The position numbers were made by a program, and so were the translations under genes. A DNA stretch of 64,000 bases, taken from positions 204,580,017 to 204,644,016 of the forward strand of contig JARDYH010000004.1 in the NCBI GenBank assembly GCA_029215795.1. The letters run 5' to 3'. The DNA is from Anniella stebbinsi (lineage: Eukaryota > Chordata > Lepidosauria > Squamata > Anniellidae). This document shows positions 25,641 to 36,916 of the stretch, piece by piece. Below the pieces are notes generated by a model. The model searched no databases. It was not told the DNA's origin and was given only the letters and a program-made list of their open reading frames with translations. How positions within the stretch are numbered: the first letter of the stretch is position 1; each line of letters starts with the position of its first letter.

Positions 25641-27753
25641 AATAAACTTACACCAAACGTTATATTATACTTCTTCCATCCATGTCACCCAGCTGCAATT
25701 AAGTAGACCTTTATCCACACTCTGAATTTTCCTAAATGCCCAGTCCACACAGTAATTTTGATGGGGCTCTTGCACCGGTACTTGAGCTTCGTACTGCTAC
25801 ATATGAAAAGTTCCAACTGCAGAACAACTAAGAATGCATTCCCAAACAAGCTTACTAAGAAATACGCTCCCACTGAATATAGTGAGACTTACTTCCAAGT
25901 CAACTTACAGGATTGAGCTCTATGTGGTATATCAAATGAGCAAAATATTTTTGAAGTAGTATATTTAGCAATACTACAAAATCCGTTTTGAAATTCAAGT
26001 TTCCTTACACATTATTTCCAATCCAAAATATCTAAGTGGGGAGCAAATATTAACAGAGGTTTTCAATGGAAATCTTAATGCTCATATTTTCTCTTTCCCA
26101 TGCAACAGCCATTTTAATCAAATTATATGGAAACATTCATGGTTTATATATATCTGAAATCATAATGTCATGCTAATCATTATGTTATGTTCAAAATGAG
26201 TTTTCATGAAAACTGTGCTATATATACAAAGGGCGGGTAAATACATTATTAGCAGTGTGAAGAAGTGAAGAAGCTACTGGGGTTGAAAACAGAAAGTCAT
26301 CTCTAATATATATTATTGGAAGACTAAGATAAACAATGTTGAAACAGATGTTCCAGATTACTTAAAAAAGTTACATCCCACCTTTTGCATAATCCTCAAG
26401 GCAGCTAACAAAACCATGTAAAACAACAACAAAATATCAAAAACAGGTTAAAATAGCAGATAAAAAACAATAACCAATTTAAAAGATCTTTTAAAAAAAA
26501 AGTCAATTCAACTTAATTGGTTCAGCCAGTCTAATGATAAATTATAGGTAATCATTTGATCAAATGTATTTGGTCCACTGACTATTCAAATTGTCAAGCA
26601 AGGTTTAGACCAGCACTTAAAAAAGGTCTGTAGACAGAACCTTCTCAGTTCATTGCAGAGACATATCACTTTTGCAACTCAACGGCAGATTGTCTCTTTA
26701 GAAGTGAGAAAAGCTACAACAAAGAGAAAGAAAAACTGCACAAGTGATTCTGTCCTGTAACCTTTTGGATACTATCTTAAAAAAAATAACAAATAAGATG
26801 GAACAAATGAAGTTAAATTACATTTCACAACTATTAACAGGTTTGGGTAGTTACGAATGTGAATGGCACTCAAAATGGAACAATGTGCTTTTTACAGAAA
26901 AGTATTTTATTCCTAATCAAGAAAAACAGCCATTCCAAATTCTCTCACCCCAATGACACAAAAGTAGAGGAAAATGAAACAAGGATGCATTCAAACAAAT
27001 GCAGATTCCACCATCTTTATCAGGTTTTCCCTTCCAACATACCTAAAGATAAAGGGTGCATTCGAACAAGACAGGGGGTAATGGCGAACAGGGAGGATTA
27101 GGAAAATAACAACCTCCCCCACACAACCATGCCACACAGCATAATTTACCTACCCTCCCTGAGGCACGCCCCCTCTGGAGCCCTCCCAGCACAGCAGCTC
27201 CGCATTCCTTGGTCATAGAGATCTGGCAAGTGGAGCAGAGCGTTTTCAGCCACTCTAGGCACCCTTCAGTGATAGGTCCCCGTTAGCCAGCATAGGCCCC
27301 GACTGCAGAGTGTGGATTATGAGGGTTGGTAATTAACCTCTTGGGGTGGAGAGAACATCCCCCCCTGACACATGTTAGCAACTTTTGTTTCGCTCCCAGA
27401 ACTTACCCACCACGGCTTAGTGTGTGAACACAGCCATAGGGTATATCATCCACAAACATGGCAACTAAGCAAACAGAACAGCCTAGTCTTCACTGAGTGT
27501 AGAGTAATAACATAATTTTAAAATGAAAAAAATATATAATAAGCTAGCCACTTTACAGAAATATGGCATTTGGCAGCATACAGTGTGCAGAAGTGTTTGT
27601 TGTTTTCTGGGGAAGGGCATCACGTTTCAAAAGCAACTGTGAATATAGCCAATCACTCCTATGATTTTGAGGAACCCTCTAAACCATCTCTGCCTGCAGC
27701 TACAGTATGAAATGTGGCAAGTCAGCACAAATAATGTGCCGAGAATGCCTTTT

Positions 27754-27796
<43 letters not shown>
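27754..27796. repeat. ATA trinucleotide microsatellite
   Basis: About 14 units of ata/aat, followed by an AT-rich transition. No LINE tail could be tied to it. Confidence 0.95.
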
Positions 27797-28320
27797 TATT
27801 ATTTATTATTATAAATTATTATCCTTGTTAGCGCAGCCACCCTCATCCACACACACTCAAACTAGAGCATTTAGACTGCTTATTGACTAGGGAAATCAAC
27901 CACTCATAACGAATCTGAAATTAGAGTAAGTGCTTCAATACACAGAGATCCACAGGGAGAAGAAGTTAAGAAGGAAAGGGCTATGGAGGACAGAAGTGAT
28001 TGAAAAATGTGGGGAGGGGGGGGAGTGAGTGAACAAAAGGAGAACCTAAGAATGAAAAGGGGTGTGGGTGGATTGCAGCAGTGTGAACTAAAAGAAAATA
28101 TGATTTCTGGTGGATTTTGTCTTAGTTTAGTAACTTGTCTGAAGATGAGGCAAGAAGGAAGTAGACAGAAAGAAAATGGTGTAGGTAACTCTCAATTGTT
28201 TAATTAAGGCTAGTCAACCTGCATAGTCCAAAACATTTGGAGGAAAATTCACATAATCTCTGGCTACTTGCATGATGGCTCTGGCTGAACATCTAGAGGG
28301 CACCAGGTTACCTGCTCCTG

Positions 28321-28396
28321 GTGGGATGATGGCTGGGGAATGCTAGGAGTTGTATGACTTATTTCTGTCTAAACATGCATAGGAATGCACCCTGAA
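28321..28396 (+). mobile_element. Half copy of a foldback MITE family
   Basis: Holds one arm: gatggctggggaatgctagg, agttgtatgacttatttctg, then tctaaacatgcatagg. The full two-armed form is best seen at 32717-32827; related copies are at 31984-32090 and 48547-48650. Confidence 0.6.
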
Positions 28397-29724
28397 TTTC
28401 TAAACAGAAGAAATCCCTTGTATCTTAATCCTATGGGTGACAGAAGAAGCTGCAGATGTTGAATAGAAAATAGAAGACAATGCATGAAATCAGTGGGTAC
28501 AAGGAAGATTAATCATTATGAGGTAAAACACACATTTAAGAACCCAATTTTTGCTCCTTAACATGTTGTTTCAGCCACAGCAATGCCTACATTCTGCTTT
28601 TTCTTGATTCAAAGGAATGCATTACATCAGCAGATGTTAAGACAACTCACATTTAACAGGTACTGCCACAGAAAAGATCCTCACTGCAAGATTCAGTGGA
28701 AGACAGGACCCCAACTCTACTTCCTCTTCCCCGCCAAATCTGTCTTTTATGAGCATCTGCAGTGTTAAGCATACAAATATCTCTAGACACAGTTGAGAAA
28801 TTTAAGAATGTACACTATCTAAAAATTGTAAATTTAAGAAAGTACACTATTAGGCATTGCATGAATAACCTCAACAGCCATTAAGAGTTAAATAGGCTGC
28901 ATAAGAGATCAGTAATTTTGAAGTGTGTTTAGTCACCATGATGAAGTAAGTGCCATATGGAGGGAGGAGTTAATGTATGTATTCCAAAACAATGGGAAAA
29001 AGCACAAAAAAATAAAATTTGGGGGGAAATTGAAAAATATGCAATACATTAGATTTTTTAGTGCTCTTTATAGATCTAAAGACACTTTGTTACTTTAAGA
29101 ATGTAAAATATATTATGTATAAATTGTTTTATTCATAAAATCAACATTAAAATTACAAACACTGAAAAGCAAACTCAGGAAACTTGAAATTATTGTCTGA
29201 ATAAACTAAACTTTTATATTTAATAAATCTAGAATGATAATTTTATGGTATAAATATATGAACACCTTGTCTTAATTTTTTTATTCATCATTCTAAAAGA
29301 AAATATTTCATAATCCAAAAGTGTTGGAAGGAAAAAATCATTTTTTCCCCAGACCTTCATGACTCTACAGTCCAAATCAAGTAAAAGCTTCCCCAAACCA
29401 AGGATTAGGAAGAACAGTTTACTGGACAAAGTAAAGAAATGGTTTCCTAGACCCAGCATTCTCATTTTTGAAGCTAAACAGATTGCAAATCTACTTCTAA
29501 ACTTTCAGGGACGTAATTGTGCAAACCTGACGCAACAAAAAATAATAGCGTATTGTGGCATTTTAAAGATTAACAGGGTTATTCTGTCACAAGCTTTCAC
29601 AAACTCAATTTACATACATGGTGTATTATCCTCTGTTGGCAGCAATGTAAGTATTTGCCTTATCCCAGATCCATCATTTGGCCATCTAGCAAATTATCAT
29701 CTATTCTGACTAGAGCAGCACTCC

Positions 29725-29850
29725 AGGGTCTCAAGCAAAAGTCTTTCCTATCACCTGCTATCCTTTTACCTAGAGTTGCTGGGCTGGGATTGAACTGAGA
29801 ATCTTTTGTATGAAAAGCACATGCTCTTATCACTGGGCTACAATCCATCC
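29725..29850 (-). mobile_element. tRNA-derived SINE fragment (minus), second family
   Basis: On the minus strand it shows a B-box-like ggttcaatcc-type word (here decayed: gggattgaactgag on plus near 29785) and an A-box-like agcccagtgataagagcatg region. It belongs with the copies at 60300-60515 and 62085-62275. Confidence 0.6.
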
Positions 29851-29938
29851 CACAGACAAGTGTGTGTCTACACACACAGTACAGAGAAAAAGAAATGAAT
29901 TAAAGAGTCAATGGCACCTTAAAGACTAATACTTTATG

Positions 29939-30003
29939 TAAACCGCCCAGAGAGCTTCGGCTATGGGGCGGTATACAAATGTAATAAATAAATAAATAAA
30001 TAA
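29939..30003 (+). repeat. Dispersed repeat tail with CCGCCC hairpin and AATA tail
   Basis: taaaccgcccagagagcttc, then ggctatggggcggtatacaa, then an (aata)n tail. The ccgccc and gggcgg words form a short hairpin. Inverted copies occur at about 43881-43932 and 63348-63416. It sits inside another dispersed repeat: the halves ccttaaagactaata (before) and taaggcataaactttta (after) look like one interrupted sequence. Confidence 0.7.
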
Positions 30004-30260
30004 TATTAAGGCATAAACTTTTATGGTCTAAACCCACACTGTTAGTCTTTAAGATGCCACAGACTCACTCTTGTTTTCATACCACAGCCTAACACAGCTG
30101 CCCCTTTTGATAATAGTAAAAGAAATGGTGCCAAATGGCTATGAAACACCAACTGCAGCAACTCATTTAAGGGAATGACAGCTAGCAACAACTCTGGAAT
30201 AAAAACTATTCATCCACCAGTAAGAACAACGAGGGCCCAAGCCCATCAAAGCTCACAGTT

Positions 30261-30613
30261 TATGGCTGCCTCTACAAGAGAGGTTTAATGCTCTTTGAAG
30301 TCTCATTAAAAAATTTACCTCCACACCAGCGAAGCGCAAATGGGGTGTAGAGGCGCGTTATCTCTCCGATTATGCGCATTATCGAATGCGCGTTAAATTG
30401 CAAGTTTTATTTTGCTCCGTCCGTTAAAGCGCATTTTGACTGTGTGAGTATGCGCTTATGCGCATTAACTATTTGTAAAGCGCATTTTGGACATCCTTTA
30501 ATGTGCTTCGCCGCCTCTTGCCGCCTCTCGTGCAGAGGGATTAGGCGTAAATGCGATTATGCGCATAATCGGCTAACCAGGCGCAAAAGCGAATCCTTGT
30601 AGAGGGGACCATA
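30261..30613. mobile_element. CpG-rich foldback element beside the promoter
   Basis: The outer ends tatggctgcctctacaag and cttgtagaggggaccata pair over about 18 bp with few mismatches. Inside are many tgcgcat words on both strands and one perfect 18-bp palindrome at 30554-30571 (CGATTATGCGCATAATCG). A clear target duplication was not seen. There is no coding capacity. It lies 350-1000 bp upstream of the inferred TBCK start and inside or upstream of the AIMP1 first intron. Confidence 0.6.
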
Positions 30614-31129
30614 GCCTCCCTCCACCCCCAACTCCCACCCCACTCGCCCCCGCATACATATCCCCACAACCGCAGCCACTTGGTTCTTGCAACGTCTCCT
30701 CCTAACGATCCTTCAATCCCCACCTTCTCACGTGTAAATAAGTAACCAGATGAGAGGATAACAACATATAGGGAGGTATAACAATAAATAGATAAATAAA
30801 TAAATTCATGCACATGGGGCTCTTCCAGCTCCTCCCCCCTCCCATGTTCTTCCATTCAACAAAGGATCTGTTCCCTCGCTGTTGTCAGGGCAACAACTGC
30901 CTTTATGGGTTCCTTTTAAAGCCCAGGCAGTTTAGAGGCCTTGCCCTAAGAGTGATCCTCCACAGGCCCCCTCAGCAAAAGGACGGGCTGGCCACTCTCT
31001 CTCTCCAGCCGCCGCCATTGCTTAGCAGCGGCTCTCGATCGCCCAAAACCAAACCAACCCACTTCAACGTCTTGCTCCCTCCCTCCCGCTCGCCGCAACC
31101 GTTAACTACCCCCCCCACCACCACCAAAC

Positions 31130-31210
31130 TTACCCACCTCACCTTACCCCACAGGCAGCGGAAACGCGAACCGGCCCCTACGCGCATGCGTGTGGCTCGA
31201 TGCGTGGGAG
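31130..31210 (-). other. AIMP1: Candidate AIMP1 non-coding exon 1 (donor inferred)
   Basis: On the minus strand, good donors lie just downstream of the CpG core: TGG followed by gtaagt (exon end about 31130) and a nearby gtaagg option about 15 bases before it. The upstream boundary is a guess. None of the donors puts an upstream ATG in frame with the extension FLVRSLMKM of exon 2, so I treat the exon as untranslated. Confidence 0.3.
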
Positions 31211-31295
31211 GGAGGCGAGCGAGAGACCAAACGTACGTGCGCGCGTGCGCGCGCAACGAACGCGCGTTGTGTCAAGGCCGGCCCTGGCCAGTCAG
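31210..31295 (+). other. TBCK: Candidate TBCK non-coding exon 1 (donor inferred)
   Basis: The plus-strand donor CAG followed by gtgagg at 31296 lies at the end of the CpG core. The first coding exon begins 4.4 kb downstream with a strong acceptor, so a leader exon here is expected. The 5' boundary is arbitrary. Confidence 0.35.
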
Positions 31296-31983
31296 GTGAG
31301 GAGGAAAGCTGGGTGGGCGGAGTTATGAAAGGAAGGACTGGCAGAGGCAGGTGTGTATGTTTTGGAGTTGGTGTTCATGAGGGCTAGGGGCTTGTGGGGT
31401 GGGAAGTATATTTAGCAACTACGGGAATGCGGGTTGGGGAGTGATGGTGATATTTGTGTTCGCGTTGGGTTGTGCCTTAAAACGGAAGAAAAATGTACTT
31501 TGCACTTTGCATAAGGCCTGGTTATAATCACGGCTCGTGTGTAAGTGTGTGATTTCAAAAGGGGAATAGGGTATGCTATCGTTTTTAATGTTTTCCAATT
31601 ATTTAGAAAATTCCCTGTTAAGGCTACAGTCTTATGCGGTTCTACTTCGGGAGTACGGATTAGTTTGTGTGTGTGTGTGAGAGTGTGTGTGTTACGGGTA
31701 GAGGCGCCTCCGATGTTCTAGATCTTGAATACGTGTTCTACCAACCACGAGTCTAAAAGTTTATTCCCCCGGTAAGTTCTTTAATTTCAAGCCAACCAGC
31801 CCCAAGTAATTCAGAAAGGGAGCCTGGTGCAAGAAGGGTGTTAAGGGAAGTGTAGGAGAGGAAAGGGACCAAGGAAGAGGGAGAAATGACACAGAGGCTG
31901 CAATGCTGTTTGCACTTACTGAGGAGTCATTGCCTTTGAACCCAGTGGGGCTTTCTTCCAAGCAGACATATTTAAGATCTGAC

Positions 31984-32090
31984 TTAGGACACAATCCTAT
32001 GTGTGTGTTGACAGAAAGAATGCTGGCTGGAGGGATGCTGGAAGTTGTAAGGCTTTTTTTCTGGCTAAACATGCGTAGTAGGATTGCATC
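31984..32090. mobile_element. Foldback MITE copy
   Basis: The left arm ttaggacacaatcctatg with gacagaaaga pairs with the right arm (tttctggctaaacatgcg, taggattgcat). The middle has tgctggctgg and aagttgtaag words. Same family as 32717-32827. Confidence 0.65.
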
Positions 32091-32716
32091 GTTAATAAAT
32101 ATAAAAGACTGAAGCAAATGTTGAAGGGAAGAAATGAGAAATGGAATGGAGAAAAAAGAGGCTCAGTAAAGATTTGATGGAATAGAAAGCCGGGAAAAGA
32201 TGGCATTATTTATTATAGTGTTCATTCTGGTATAAGCATTCTTGGGCCAGATTTGACACCTTCAGGTATGGGCACAGTTGGTGCTCTAGTCTTAGCTGTG
32301 CAAATGCCCATTGGCAAACCCTGGGCATCCAAGTTTAGAACTGAATACAGAAGGGATAAAAAGCATAAGATCCAATGAAAAGAGCAGATGAAACAATACA
32401 GAGCAGACAGAATCAGTAAAGTAACAAAAGGCCTCAACTATAAACATGGCCAGTATCAGTGGTTGGCACGGCCCTAGGGCAGTCAAGGCTCTGATGTGAT
32501 TTTTGCAGCTCCCGCCAGTGCCTCTGCCTGGGCATGGCATTTTAAGAAACCTGAAGATGATGCCCAGCCACCATAGATCAACTCCCATTCAAAAGAACTT
32601 CTGTCTGTCAAGAAAACACATCTGTGCTTCAACACTGGTTGGGAACTCCTAATGGCAGCAGCATCTGACTAACAGTCTGGTGCCAGCCCTGACTGCAGAT
32701 GGCCTGTTGAAACATG

Positions 32717-32827
32717 TTAGGGCGCAATCCTGTGCACATTTAGACAGAAAATTGCATGACTGGCTGGGGAATGCTGCGTGTTGTAGGATGTCTTTCTGTC
32801 TAAACATGATTAGGATTGTGCCCTTAA
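32717..32827. mobile_element. Foldback MITE, best copy of its family
   Basis: TTAGGGCGCAATCCTGTGCA and tttagacagaaa at the left pair with ttctgtctaaacatg and aggattgtgcccttaa at the right. It is 111 bp, almost entirely two arms around a ctggctgggg-type centre. It is non-coding and probably mobilised in trans. Copies: 28321-28396 (half), 31984-32090, 48547-48650. Confidence 0.75.
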
Positions 32828-34279
32828 GTATCTATTTAAAATGGACAAAAATGGGGGTAAACACACCTCTCTGTAGAGCTTCATAATCTGGGGGCCACAA
32901 TATAAGAGGCTCTCTCTTGTTTACCAACTGAACATCTGCTACAGGTTAGTGGTCTTCCTGGATCAGGTTTACATTGGAGGAGGTGCTTTCTGAGATACCT
33001 CAATCCCAGACCATTTAGAGCCGTGGTTCTTAATCTTGAATGTACCGCAGTCCACCAGGTATGTAGCATTATCATCAAATGCACCCCAAGTCAAAGATTT
33101 CTTTAAAAAATAGGGTATAAAAGCAACACTCCAGAAAAGGCAATTTTATTCTAGTATGTATATATACTTAATGATACATGCAAGTGATATGTGCTGTCAT
33201 GCATGTATTCAATGAGAGCCTTGTACCTGATGGCCATCAGCCAACTCCTTAATGGGTTAGGGTTCTTTGATCCCAATTGGCAGGTTTTTTTTAGAACTCT
33301 TTCTACCTTTTTTCTGTTGCTTTTGCAGTACCCACTCTGTGGTTTTCTTTCTGGAAGCTCATCACACACCCTTAGTCTCATTGTAATTGTGTGGATTGTT
33401 TTTGTTGATTTCTTTCCCAAGTGGGGAGGGGGGGAATGAAACATGTTGATCCTATTACAGTAGATCCATTGACATGAATGGAATTTAAATCAGATTAACA
33501 TTTGATACAATCCATTGGATACAACCAGAATTGCCAAAACAAAGAAGGCATAGATTTGCCTAAAATTTGTTTCTGATCGTTTATATATAATCTATATGCA
33601 TACAAATTCTGACACATTACTATAATTTAAATAGAAATGCAATGCATCTCACCATAGCGCGGTAGATGATTTGTGTTGTGTTGGCTGTCCAGGTGCGCAC
33701 TGTTGATGGACAACTTCTAGGCCCCTATTAGTGGACTTGGACGTGACAGACCTTCTGACAGAGGACATCTTCAAATGGAGAACTGGCATCTGCAAAGCAG
33801 GACACATGGCCACACAAATATTGGATAGTCTGTTGCCCTGTAATAGATCCATTGCCCCCTTACACACTCAAATCAGTACAAACTCCAAGCTGCATTTACT
33901 AATGTACTGTTTTAGATCTGCTCCTCCATTAGACATCACATCTCTTTGTTAAGCCCTTGGTATGCCCAACGGGAGGGAAAGTGGAACAATTACAGCACAG
34001 TCTAATGCATGTCCACGGAGGAGAAAATCCCATTTTAGTGGGACTTACTCCCACTTAAATGTGTTTAGAATTACAGCCATAACCTGCCTTTTGTTTTTTA
34101 AAAAAGAAAGAAAGCAGGAAAGTCACGGGAAGACAGAAATGACATTAGGAATGTCCACACCCACCTGCCTGGATTAGAGCTAATAAAAGCCAGTCCAGAC
34201 TTTGATCTAAGGAAAAGTGTGTGTGCCAAGCGAAGGAGAAGAACAGTTTGAATTTGACCAAAGAAAGCAGTCCTAAACA

Positions 34280-34632
34280 TTTGGACTTGTCTGGCAGAAA
34301 TCATGAAGCTGATTGGTGGGAGATTCAGGACAAATAAAAGGAAGTACTTCTTCACACAGCACATCGTTAAATTGTGGAATTCACTACCAGAAGATGTAGT
34401 AATGGCTGCCAATTTGGATGGCTCTAAAAGGGGATTGGATGGATTCCTGGAGGAGAAGGCTATCAGTGGCTACTAGCCCTGATGGTTATGTGCTACCTCC
34501 AGTATCCAAGGCAGTAAGCCTGTGTGCACCAGTTGCTGGGGGACATGACAGCTGGTTGGCCCTGTGTGAACAGACTGCTGGACTAGATGCTCTCCCGGTC
34601 TGATCCAGCATGGCACTTCTTATGTTCTTAAC
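34280..34632 (+). mobile_element. CR1-family LINE 3' end
   Basis: Retains the end of ORF2 as decayed coding text (acttcttcacacagcacat, then aattgtggaattcact, a LWNS/FA-type segment). It closes with ctgatccagcatggcacttc and ttatgttctt, the terminal repeat of this subfamily. The element at 55360-56912 is an inverted, longer copy of the same type. Confidence 0.8.
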
Positions 34633-34986
34633 TCAAGTGTGTTATCGTTGATTTGAGACTGAAGGTGCTAGTACTCTCAGCCTGAACTCTGTTTTGTTTT
34701 GAGGCTGTACAGCTGGTCTAGTGTTCTCTGTTACTTAGCCTGAAGTGAGAGGTTTCTGCCAGTTTCCTCCTTAACAGCCATCTGCATCGTGCTTAATTGA
34801 TCACTGTCGCAAAAAGTGTTTGCAATTTGGTATAAAGTGCTGCTGCTTCAACATCGTCACATGAGCCAGGCTTCATGGGCTCCTGGGATTGTAACCTTAC
34901 TCACCAAAAGTAAAGAAATAGGCTGGTTTCTTTGCAGTGTTACTTAAATATTCTGTTACGTGTGGTGCATTGCTGTGCATATTTTC

Positions 34987-35017
34987 TTATAACAGAGCAT
35001 GCATTGCTCTGTTATAA
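34987..35017. repeat. Perfect 12-bp inverted repeat, 7-base loop
   Basis: ttataacagagc, loop atgcatt, then gctctgttataa. All 12 pairs match. Confidence 0.95.
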
Positions 35018-35025
35018 ATCAGTGT

Positions 35026-35125
35026 TAATATTAACACTGTTTAGTGATTTGGGTTTTTCAGAAGAATCTGAATTGGGAATCTTCCTTATACAAATTATGT
35101 TAATTTGCTTAGGGAAATTTTGTCA
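35026..35125 (+). repeat. Diverged direct repeat, copy 1 (upstream of TBCK exon)
   Basis: About 100 bp beginning with ttaatattaacactgtttag and tgatttggg. A diverged copy in the same orientation lies at 36917-37015 (ttaatattaacattgtttag, tgatgtgga). The pair brackets the first TBCK coding exon. I cannot tie it to a named repeat. Confidence 0.8.
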
Positions 35126-35736
35126 CATAGTGGCAACCTCTGCAAGTTACCATGTAGAAATTAGGTTAGTTTGCATAGTGTGATTGGCATTTGGGAAAAA
35201 TTCAGAAAACGAAGTTTATTTTACTTGTATTTAGTACACAACAAAGCTTCAAAAAATACCCCATGTTATTTTTTTGTCCCAATATACCACAAATATTTGA
35301 TAGGGTGGTAGTGGGATTAAAGCACACTTAATGTGATTTATATCTTATATCATGTTGATTTTTTAAATTGAAATATTTAAAGATAATAACATGTACTTCC
35401 CTTTCATTATTTAAATTTAAGTTGAGAAAGCAAAAGGTACCGAAAACTGTTGGCGCACTAATAAATTTTAGCAGCCCAAACCCAAAACTATAACCACTCA
35501 GCTACAATTTTGAAGCTACGAAGCATGTCTAATACTGTGCTTGCAGTTGGCATCCATTCATTGTTGTTAATGTCCTTATGAATTGAAAAAAAATCCATGT
35601 TTGCCACCCTACATCTCTACTGTTTACTTGTGTAACCTTACAATTAAAGTTGTGAGCCTTAAACCACTTGTTCTGCAGGCAAACTATTCTACTGGTTTGG
35701 AAGCTACAGCCTGTGTTAAGTCTATTTCTCTTTCAG

Positions 35737-35970
35737 GGCCACATTACTTAGGGTGCAATCTCACATTGGATTCCAAGATGTTTCCTATAAAGGATGCGGA
35801 GTTAGGAGCTTTCACCTTCTTCGCTTCGGCTCTTCCAAATGACGTTTGTGGGAGCAACGGCCTGCCTTTGACACCAAACTCCATAAAGATCCTGGGGCAC
35901 TTTCAAATTCTTAAGACAATTACACATCCTAGGCTTTGTCAATACGTGGACATTTCTCGTGGAAAACATG
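35737..35970 (+). CDS. TBCK: TBCK first coding exon (translation from 35778)
   Basis: The exon begins after tctatttctctttcag. The first 41 bases are untranslated and the ATG is at 35778-35780. It codes for [20 protein letters not shown], then [20 protein letters not shown], then [20 protein letters not shown] and RGKH. This is the N-terminal part of the TBCK kinase-like domain, near-identical to human TBCK. TBCK is a pseudokinase with later TBC (Rab-GAP) and rhodanese domains, and is linked to mTOR signalling and the FERRY endosomal mRNA complex. The donor is CATG followed by gtgagt, leaving one base. A second possible acceptor (ttctgcag, exon start 35679) would only lengthen the leader. No in-frame ATG lies earlier within the exon. 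Confidence 0.96.
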
Positions 35971-36916
35971 GTGAGTACATTCTTCTCTCCCCACCCCCTT
36001 CCCCAAAAGAACTGTAGGGTGTACATGTAGGAGTGTTACAGTAATTATTTTGTACATGTGTTTTGGAGCATTATAGACTTCAAAGACTAGCATTTCCCCC
36101 CGAAGGCAGCAGTTTGCTTTTCTCCAGACTGACTCTGTAGCAACATTTTTCAGTCTTTTTCCCTATTGTTACACATAACAGACACAGATGGAGGGTGCTG
36201 CTGGGTTCGCTGGCCTTTGTTATCCTGTAGTTCAGATCACACTGATAATTTTTAGGTATTTCCTTTTTCGCACTCTGCCTATCTCTCTTTGCTCCCCCTC
36301 CTCCCCAATTGCTTCTTTTTCTTTTTTCTTTTTTCTTTTGCTTTAAATCTACAGGCTTCTTTCAGTCCATTTGTTTCATAAGTTCCTGTAATTCATCAAT
36401 CTGTCTTGCTTTTGCTTTAATTTCTCAAAACTCTCTTTTGATGTTCGAAGTTTAAAAGAAATGTGCTCCACAGAAGGCACCCTCCACAATTCTCTTCCAG
36501 TCCTTACATTTTTGAAGCTATCAGTGAGGCATATATCTTGGTGAAGATGAAGTATAAAACTGTAATTCACACCTCTTGATATATATATCTTGTAGACCAC
36601 TGAATGCTGTAAAATCACTGAATGTCTTAAGTTTCGGGTGTAGTTTTTTCACTGATCATATGAATGTCGTAACTTTTTATAGTAAATTAAATACCATTAT
36701 TCACTATTTATATGTATTCTTTAATGAAAGATTTGATGACTTGGAAAGGATAAGAAAATATTCTTTGTTTTAAAATGTCATCAACACATACTGCTTTTTA
36801 CAGTGTAAACTAACAAGTCCAAGCTCCTGTTTTCTGACTGTAGGACAGGTTGAGATTATAACTGGATAGATTTCATTCTTTCCCTGTCCATGTCTGTGGC
36901 GCAGCTTGTCTTTTTG

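Larger units (their letters stand above)
17926..31129 (-). other. AIMP1: AIMP1 first intron (13 kb)
   Basis: Long intron from the promoter region to the first coding exon. Identified contents: a perfect 15-bp hairpin (18841-18875), TA microsatellites (19789-19822, 24306-24329), small foldback elements (20111-20210, 23751-23865, 28321-28396), an L2/CR1-type 3' fragment (about 25340-25640), an ATA microsatellite (27754-27796), SINE pieces (24455-24540, 29725-29850), a repeat tail (29939-30003) and the CpG-rich foldback element 30261-30613. The stretches 20.3-23.7 kb and 26.5-27.7 kb contain nothing else that I can name. No further exon was recognised. Confidence 0.55.
30960..31330. promoter_or_regulatory. 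CpG-rich divergent promoter of AIMP1 and TBCK
   Basis: The most GC- and CpG-rich block in the window outside repeats, placed exactly between the AIMP1 coding exons (minus strand) and the TBCK coding exons (plus strand). It holds CGCGCATGCGTG at 31181-31192, close to the NRF1 consensus, and further gcgcgtgcgcgcgc words near 31238-31256. No TATA box stands out. Housekeeping genes in head-to-head pairs often share such a promoter. Exact transcription starts cannot be read from sequence alone. Confidence 0.7.
31296..35736 (+). other. TBCK: TBCK first intron
   Basis: Intron of 4.4 kb. It contains a GT-rich tract (31665-31693), two foldback MITEs of one family (31984-32090, 32717-32827), a CR1-type 3' copy (34280-34632), a perfect 12-bp hairpin (34987-35017) and a repeat unit at 35026-35125 that recurs beyond the next exon. 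The stretch 33.1-33.9 kb shows nothing I can name. Confidence 0.55.

Noticed and set aside
30808..31299. 163-codon open frame on plus strand over the promoter
   Set aside because: Low-complexity Pro/Arg/Ser text typical of translating CpG-rich DNA; it overlaps opposite-strand frames of the same kind and has no family signature.
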